Assembly: GCF_030272615.1 (NCBI RefSeq)
Contig: NC_081412.1
Coordinates: 667,805,852-667,869,851 of the forward strand
Origin: Cryptomeria japonica
Lineage: Eukaryota > Streptophyta > Pinopsida > Cupressales > Cupressaceae
DNA: 64,000 nucleotides
Direction: 5' to 3'
This document shows, piece by piece, positions 58,415-64,000 of the stretch. The notes beneath the pieces are model-generated. The model was given only the letters and a program-made list of their open reading frames with translations. It was not told where the DNA came from and ran no database searches. The position numbers and the translations under genes were made by a program. Each line of letters begins with the position of its first letter. The stretch's first letter is position 1.

Positions 58415-59858
58415 TGTTGGCATTATGTGAACCGACATGAGGACATGATGACACTGTACGTTGTCATTGATGTCAATATGCTGAAAAGAGAACTGGTATA
58501 ACATTGTGAACTGGTATATGTGCCAAAGTGAAGTGGTATGTTTGTTCAAGGTGAACCGACATGTTGGTATGGGAACTGGTACATGGAAGCTTTGTATGAC
58601 TTTTGGTTGGTAGTCTCAACTTCAGGGTTTCCGGTTGAAGTGTTTCAAGCCTGTGTGACTCAACCATTGACTTTGTGTGACGAGTTAGCATTATAATGAA
58701 GAACAGATCATGTTGCCACATCATCCTTGTGCCCATGAAGGATCTTGCATGAAGGAGATTGCTCCTATCCACCTCGGGAATGTGCGAAGTCTGTAAACGA
58801 TGATGGGTTTCTTGCCACCATGAAAGCGGTGCATAATGAACGATGGAGAATGTCTTGAGATATGTTCAAGACTGTTGTATTAAATTCTATGAGCTTAACG
58901 GTCAGGATTGAACCGCTTGAATTGCTTAACCTAACAGGTTTAGGGTTTAGGGTTTATGCTACCGACCTATCTGTTTCCTATAAGGTTGATGTTGTGTTTC
59001 TTTCTGAGGTTGCTGGCAAATGTTGTGTGTTTATCCAAGAGAAGAGATATGTGATTCTTGCCAGACTAGAGGAGAGAAGTGATACCTACAGTGTGTAAGT
59101 GCAGAAGGTGAAGATGAGCTAAAGCGGATCTGCATTGGCATTGAGTGTTGTTACCAGATCATTGTAATACCTGTTGATCTCTAACCACTTCAATAGTTGG
59201 AAATCCCTTAACAGGGTAGCTTTAACCACCTTGCTATAAATCCTTTAACAAGGTGACTCAACACCATTGAGTTCTTGAAATCCTCTAACAAGGTAACCTT
59301 TAACAAGGTTTAACCCTTAACCGGGTATTCTAGCCATCCCTTAACCGGGTGATCCGTAATAGGATTGGTTCCTAACAGAACCTATTGTAATGTCTCTAAC
59401 CGGACAAAGATCCTAACAGAGTGGACTTCTAAAGAGTTCAAAAATAGCTTATGGGTATTCATCCCCACTATGGTTTTTCCCAGTTGGGTTTCCATGTGAA
59501 AAATCTGTGTCATGTGTAGTGTTTTTTATGTGATGGTTTAAGTGATTTGTGTCTGAAGGTAAATCATGTTGATCTTGTTGTTTATATATTTCTGATGATA
59601 GATTACCTGTTCATGTACAAGGGTGAAACAGAAATGAAGTATTAGACTATATGAAAAGGTAAGCATCAACCGGTTTATGCTTGTCTCATTTATTCTGGGT
59701 TTAACCGGTTGTACTTTGTTCAAGACCGGTGTTACCATTTGTTTGCCAAAGCGTAGTGTCTGTAGACAAATCAGTTAAGGAAAGTGTTTTTTTTGGTACT
59801 GATTCACCTCCCCCTCTCAGTACCAGTTTGGTACTATCCATTCATCATTGAATTATCA
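58415..59858 (+). repeat. Element G 5' LTR (1.44 kb)
   Basis: It starts TGTTGGCATTATGTGAACC and ends AATTATCA before the PBS. It includes repeated 'cctctaacaaggt' and 'ttaaccgggt' words and three TTTAGGG units at 58938-58957. Confidence 0.82.
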
Positions 59859-59860
59859 AT

Positions 59861-59872
59861 TGGTATTAGAGC
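59861..59872 (+). promoter_or_regulatory. Element G primer-binding site (initiator Met tRNA)
   Basis: TGGTATTAGAGC differs by one base from TGGTATCAGAGC, the standard plant copia PBS. Confidence 0.85.
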
Positions 59873-59939
59873 GTTCTCTAGGTCCTCTGTGTTATAAGCC
59901 TAACCGCTTGGGGAAAAGATCCTTGTCTAATGATGAAGA

Positions 59940-60762
59940 GGGAAGGTCCAAAGTTCAACTGAGACAAGTTCAAAATATGGAAGGACAAAATGAAGATATA
60001 CATCAGAAGCATGGGTACTCAACATGGGAACTACGTTGAAAATGCTTATGTTATCCCTATCGGTACTCTCACTGATGATCAGAAGAGAGAGATCCAGGAG
60101 AATGGGCAAGTCATGGAAGCCCTAATCAACAGTCTTTCTGACATTGAGTTCATTGATGTCCAGGATAAAGACAATCCCAAAGAAGTATGGGAAGCTCTAG
60201 AGAGTATCTATGGTGGCGATGAGCATGTAAAACAAGCCAAGGAGGAGAGCCTTAGGGGAAAGTTTGAAGACATGCGGATGATTGAAGGAGAAACCATCCA
60301 AAAATATGGGATAAGAATCAAAACCGTGGTTGGAGACATCAAGAGTGCAGGAGGAAAAATTGAGGACTCCACTGTTGTAAGCAAAGTCTTGAGATCCTTA
60401 TTACCAGTCTATGAAATAAGGGTTGCTGCCATTCAGGAGCTGAGATCAATAGACAAGACAAAGGTATCCCTAGACTCCATCATTGCAAAGTTGACCGCCT
60501 ATGAGTTAAATAATTATGATGGCAGTATTCAAAAGACTGAGTCAACTTTTAGGGCATCTGCTGCACCATCCAAAAAAGGTAAAGAAGCAAGTACCAGCGG
60601 TGAACCAAGGCAATAAAGAGAAATGGATGATGAGGAGATCCTTATGGAGTTTGAAGCTCTTCTTGCTAAGAGACTTCCCAAGGGAACCGGTAAATACAAA
60701 GGTAATGTAAGGAAGTTAAGTAGCGGAAACAACTTCCTACGCTAACCTTGAGAGGAGGGTAA
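59940..60762 (+). pseudogene. Element G copia Gag (truncated)
   Basis: The reading begins near KFKIWKDKMK-like sequence at about 59960. The main frame (59990-60616) gives MKIYIRSMGTQHGNYVENAY, WEALESIYGGDEHVKQAKEE, EGETIQKYGIRIKTVVGDIK and LRSLLPVYEIRVAAIQEL, a classical copia Gag (UBN2-type). A frame change near 60605 leads to MDDEEILMEFEALLAKRLPK and GTGKYKGN, just before the expected CCHC knuckle. The sequence is then cut off by Element H. Confidence 0.85.
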
Positions 60763-61600
60763 TGCAAAAATTTTTCAGATCGTTACAACAGTTACAGAAA
60801 ATAGAAATAGATATAATAGCATTCATACCCTAACACAGTGATTTACGTGGGGAAAACCCTTTCGGCAGAAAAACCCCACCCTCCAAAAACAGCTCAATAT
60901 TTTATTCAGCAATCAAAACAGATTACAACATACTTGCAGAGCAAGCTCTTCGCAGGAGTACCACTAATCAGAGATTCAGAGGCAACTCAATAGCCGTCAG
61001 ACTCTTACACACAACCTCTATCTCACACACCTCATAAATAGGAGATACAATACAAGAAACCGTCAAACGGTATTACAAAACCATGGGCTAAAACCACCCA
61101 ATAAGGTGTAGCCGACCTTATCTCCCTTCTAGATGCCCTATGACATGTTAAAGCACACATCAACACGTGTCGCTCCCTTTTACAGCTCATTTATGTATCC
61201 GATACAAATTATTTTTTCCTATTTCAGGAGTACAAACTTTCGGAGGCCATAACTTGAGAACCGGGTGTCCGATTGACGAACCGTTTGAAGCGCCGGAAAG
61301 CTCGCGAAGTGCTCTATCACCTCGTAACCGGCTTCGCCGGTTACGGCCACTTTTTAGGGTGTTTATAAGCCTCTAAAGTCCCCAAAATTAAGTTTAAATA
61401 TTTTATTGCACCCCTCCAAGATGAAAACTTTAATATCTTCAAAACTAGCTGTGACCTTGCGACGCAACTTTACCGGAATGCTTATCTAGCCAACCAGAAG
61501 CTTCAAGGAGAGTTTCGCACCATTTCGTGCTCAAATGAAAACTTACTATAAATAGTAACCTCACATAAATGCAAGGTTGAGACACCATTTTTTCCCAACA
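60763..61600 (-). repeat. Element H 3' LTR (838 bp)
   Basis: On the minus strand it starts TGTTGGGAAAAAATGG at 61600 and ends TTTTTGCA at 60763. The candidate left TSD is GGTAA (60758-60762); the partner lies outside the window. Confidence 0.82.
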
Positions 61601-61612
61601 AATCTCCCACTT
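61601..61612 (-). promoter_or_regulatory. Element H polypurine tract
   Basis: AAGTGGGAGATT on the minus strand directly precedes the LTR. Confidence 0.8.
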
Positions 61613-61656
61613 GTCGAACACCTTGCATGAGCGGAAGGGAATGTCAACACAATGAA

Positions 61657-64000
61657 TCAATTGCTAGGGGCCATAAGGCCCATAGACTCTGAACACCATC
61701 TGAACTTCTCTGTGCTCATAGCCTTAGTTAAAGCATCTGCAACATTCATCAAAGTTTCCACCTTAACCAGCTTCACCCTACCATCTTCGACCATATCTCT
61801 AACAAAATGATACTGAACATCAATATGTTTGGTCCGGGCATGAAATGTCGAGTTCTTAGCTAGGCTAATTGCACTCTGACTGTCACAATAAACTGTCACT
61901 GTACCTTGTTTTATCCCAATATCGGAACACAGTCTCTTAATCCAAATGGCCTCTTTACAAGCATGAGTAGCTGCCATATACTCTGCTTCAGTAGTGGATA
62001 AAGCAACCACAGCCTGTCGCTTACTCATCCAACTAATTGCACCACCAAACAAAGTAAACACATAAGCACTGGTGGATCTTCTGCTATCAATATCACCTAC
62101 CCAATCTGAATCCACATAACCATGGATATCAAGGGAAGTCATGTCTCCAACTGAATTACCATGATAACACAAAGAATACTCTGAAGTACCCTTCAAATAT
62201 CTGAAGACTCTTTTGACTGCATCCCAATGAACTCTACCAGGATTAGACATATATCTAGAAAGTACTCCCACTGCTTGGGCAATATCTGGTCTAGTACAGA
62301 CCATAGCATACATCAAGCTTCCAACCGCACTCTGGTAAGGCACTCTGCTCATGTCTTCCATCTCCAATGGGGATGTAGGACAATCTGAAATAGATAGTTT
62401 CATTCCAACTATAAAAGGAACACTCAATGGTCTACAATTCTGCATGTTGAACCTCTGTAACACTGAATTCACATACTTACTCTGGCCTAGCCATAGCTTT
62501 CTGTTTACCCTATCTCTTCTAATTTCCATCCCAAGAATGTGCTTTGCTGCACCAAGATCTTTCATTTCAAATTTAGCAGTGAGCTGAGACTTCAGTTCTG
62601 AAATCATACCTTTCCCTTTACCAATGAATAACATATCATCAACATACAATGCAATGAATAAGAAATGATCACCATAAGATTTATAATAAACACAGTGATC
62701 TGATTTAGAACGTTCAAATCCCAAACTCAACACATATGTATCGAATTTCTGGTACCACATCCTAGGACTTTGTTTGAGGCCATACAAAGATTTCTTCAAT
62801 TTATAGACCAAATTACTTTTGCCTTTCACCACATAGTGCTCCAGTTGTGTCATATAAATATCTTCCTCCAAATCACCATGAAGGAAAGCAGTTTTCACAT
62901 CCATTTGTTCAACCTCTAAATCATAAGCAGTAGCAATAGAAAACAAAAATCTAATAGACGTCATTTTTGCAACAGGAGAAAATATCTCACCGTAATCAAC
63001 ACCCTCAACCTGAGAGTAGCCTTTTGCAACCAACCTTGCTTTATACTTCTCAATGCTTCCATCTGAACCAATCTTTCTCTTGAACACCCATTTACAACCA
63101 ACAGGTTTTCGTCCTTCAGGAAATGGTACAAGATCCCATGTATCATTCTTTTTCAAAGCTGCCATTTCTTCCTCCATAGCAATCTTCCAGGATTCTGCAT
63201 CATTCATACCTAATGCCTCTTCTACAGATTTCGGTTCATCCACACTAGTATTCAGAGCAAAAATACATCTCCAATCATCAGGTGAATACCTTTCAGGTGG
63301 TTGTCTATGTCTTGTAGACCTTCGAACAAGCTGAGTTGGAGGTTCTTCCTCCTCTTCTGAAGATTCAGAGCTAGACGAGCTCTCCTCAAATTCTTGCCTA
63401 TCTAGGGGTCTCGATTCAACTCTTTCAGGTGTAGAAGGAAGTTGAATCACATCTTCTTTTTTAGTCTGTTCTGGCTGCAATGTAACAGAAGGAGACTTAA
63501 TTTCTCTAAAAATAACACTTCTACTGTGAATTACCTTTTGTGCAACAGGGTCCCAAAGCTTGTATCCTTTCACACCATAACTATACCCGATGAAGATACA
63601 TTTCACAGCCTTGTTCTCCAACTTTGTTCGCTTCTCCTTTAGCACATGTGCATATGCCTCGCAACCAAAAACTCTAAGATGTCTCAATGAAGGCTTGTGA
63701 CCTGACCATGCTTCCATAGGTGTTTTATCAACAAGAGCTGATGTAGGAGACCTGTTAATCAGGTAGCAAGCAGTGGCAACAGCTTCAGCCCAAAACTTTT
63801 GTTCGAGACCAGCACCACTCAACATACTCCTAGCCTTCTCCATCAGTGTCCTGTTCATTCTTTCTACAACTCCATTCTGCTGTGGAGAATACGGAGTTGT
63901 CTTCTGCCTGTTAATTCCACAGTCTTTACAGAATCTATCAAAATTATTAGAGCAAAACTCACCGCCATTATCAGTTCTCAAACATTTTATTTTCTTTCCA
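61657..64000 (-). CDS. Element H copia polyprotein: integrase end, RT and RNase H (open, partial at window edge)
   Basis: There is a stop only at 61657, and the frame stays open past 64000 (KIKCLRTDNGGEF), so the true start lies outside. Domains in order: integrase core second Asp in RTDNGGEF and Glu in QQNGVVERMN (~residues 3-45 from the Met at 63981); GKE-type region (VFGCEAYAHVLKEKR); an acidic Ser/Glu spacer; RT from KKNDTWDLVPFPEG with DVKTAFLHGDLEEDIYM and active site YVDDMLF (roughly residue 440). RNase H follows, with STTEAEYMAA and YCDSQSAISLAKN (roughly 670-700) and KHIDVQYHFVRD. All visible catalytic motifs are intact. Similar in pattern to TNT1-type (Tork clade) polyproteins. Confidence 0.92.
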   Translation of the reverse strand, partial: GKKIKCLRTDNGGEFCSNNFDRFCKDCGINRQKTTPYSPQQNGVVERMNRTLMEKARSMLSGAGLEQKFWAEAVATACYLINRSPTSALVDKTPMEAWSGHKPSLRHLRVFGCEAYAHVLKEKRTKLENKAVKCIFIGYSYGVKGYKLWDPVAQKVIHSRSVIFREIKSPSVTLQPEQTKKEDVIQLPSTPERVESRPLDRQEFEESSSSSESSEEEEEPPTQLVRRSTRHRQPPERYSPDDWRCIFALNTSVDEPKSVEEALGMNDAESWKIAMEEEMAALKKNDTWDLVPFPEGRKPVGCKWVFKRKIGSDGSIEKYKARLVAKGYSQVEGVDYGEIFSPVAKMTSIRFLFSIATAYDLEVEQMDVKTAFLHGDLEEDIYMTQLEHYVVKGKSNLVYKLKKSLYGLKQSPRMWYQKFDTYVLSLGFERSKSDHCVYYKSYGDHFLFIALYVDDMLFIGKGKGMISELKSQLTAKFEMKDLGAAKHILGMEIRRDRVNRKLWLGQSKYVNSVLQRFNMQNCRPLSVPFIVGMKLSISDCPTSPLEMEDMSRVPYQSAVGSLMYAMVCTRPDIAQAVGVLSRYMSNPGRVHWDAVKRVFRYLKGTSEYSLCYHGNSVGDMTSLDIHGYVDSDWVGDIDSRRSTSAYVFTLFGGAISWMSKRQAVVALSTTEAEYMAATHACKEAIWIKRLCSDIGIKQGTVTVYCDSQSAISLAKNSTFHARTKHIDVQYHFVRDMVEDGRVKLVKVETLMNVADALTKAMSTEKFRWCSESMGLMAPSN

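Larger units (their letters stand above)
58415..60762 (+). mobile_element. Element G: Ty1/copia 5' half, truncated by Element H
   Basis: LTR, Met-type PBS and gag in order on the plus strand; the rest is displaced by Element H at 60763. It is related to the LTRs at 2336 and 44777. Confidence 0.85.
60763..64000 (-). mobile_element. Element H: Ty1/copia, Tork/TNT1-like, 3' half
   Basis: Minus-strand pol, PPT and 3' LTR are in order and intact; gag, protease and the 5' LTR lie beyond the window. It is the outermost and probably youngest insertion in this stack. Confidence 0.88.

Noticed and set aside
58938..58957. Interstitial telomere repeat (TTTAGGG units)
   Set aside because: Only about three units inside an LTR, and 'ttaggg' words are common in that LTR; too short to be a telomeric relic.

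Overview
This window looks like intergenic DNA from a large, repeat-rich land-plant nuclear genome. A conifer or other gymnosperm is my guess, but nothing in the sequence proves it. I found no convincing host gene. Almost everything recognisable is a retrotransposon or a fragment of one, and most of the window is nested insertions. The only long intact frames are in two elements: the Ty1/copia polymerase at the right edge and the Gag-protease frame of the element at 48050-55769.

Left third (1-19345). Unassigned non-coding DNA (1-2335) is followed by a copia LTR piece (2336-3181). That piece cuts off a large decayed Ty3/gypsy element of Tat/Ogre type on the minus strand (about 3182-17750). Read 5' to 3' on the minus strand, this element has: a 2.1-kb flanking repeat with an array of degenerate hairpins; a long broken ORF upstream of gag; gag (interrupted by a foldback MITE); protease; an RNase H of the type found as a second RNase H in Tat elements, here placed before RT; RT; the standard RNase H; and integrase. 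The 2.1-kb repeat recurs at the other end. A broken LINE follows (17761-19345).

Middle (19346-46784). AT-rich non-coding DNA with MITE relatives and a near-perfect hairpin leads to Element A (25720-32367, TSD CCACC). Element A is a non-autonomous gypsy-like element inserted into an older coding-like sequence. Element D (33120-37688) is a chromovirus with two clean internal deletions but a retained chromodomain. A minus-strand LINE end, an LTR with its primer-binding site (38874-40570), a long non-coding element body, and a probable 2.0-kb solo copia LTR (44777-46784) follow.

Right third (46785-64000). Element F is a broken Tat-type gag-pol, split in frame by Element B (48050-55769, TSD GATAT, two 1194-bp LTRs). 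Element B encodes Gag plus a protease-like domain but no RT or integrase. The RT of F is cut by a copia LTR remnant, which is cut by a second copia element (LTR, Met-type PBS, gag), which is cut by a third copia element whose minus-strand pol frame is open to the window edge.

The observations most worth follow-up are the hairpin array in the Tat/Ogre-like repeats, and a family of short GGACC...GGTCC dyads shared by the LTRs and leaders of Element A, Element B and the 38874 element. The latter could be conserved RNA packaging or dimerisation elements used by both autonomous and non-autonomous partners.
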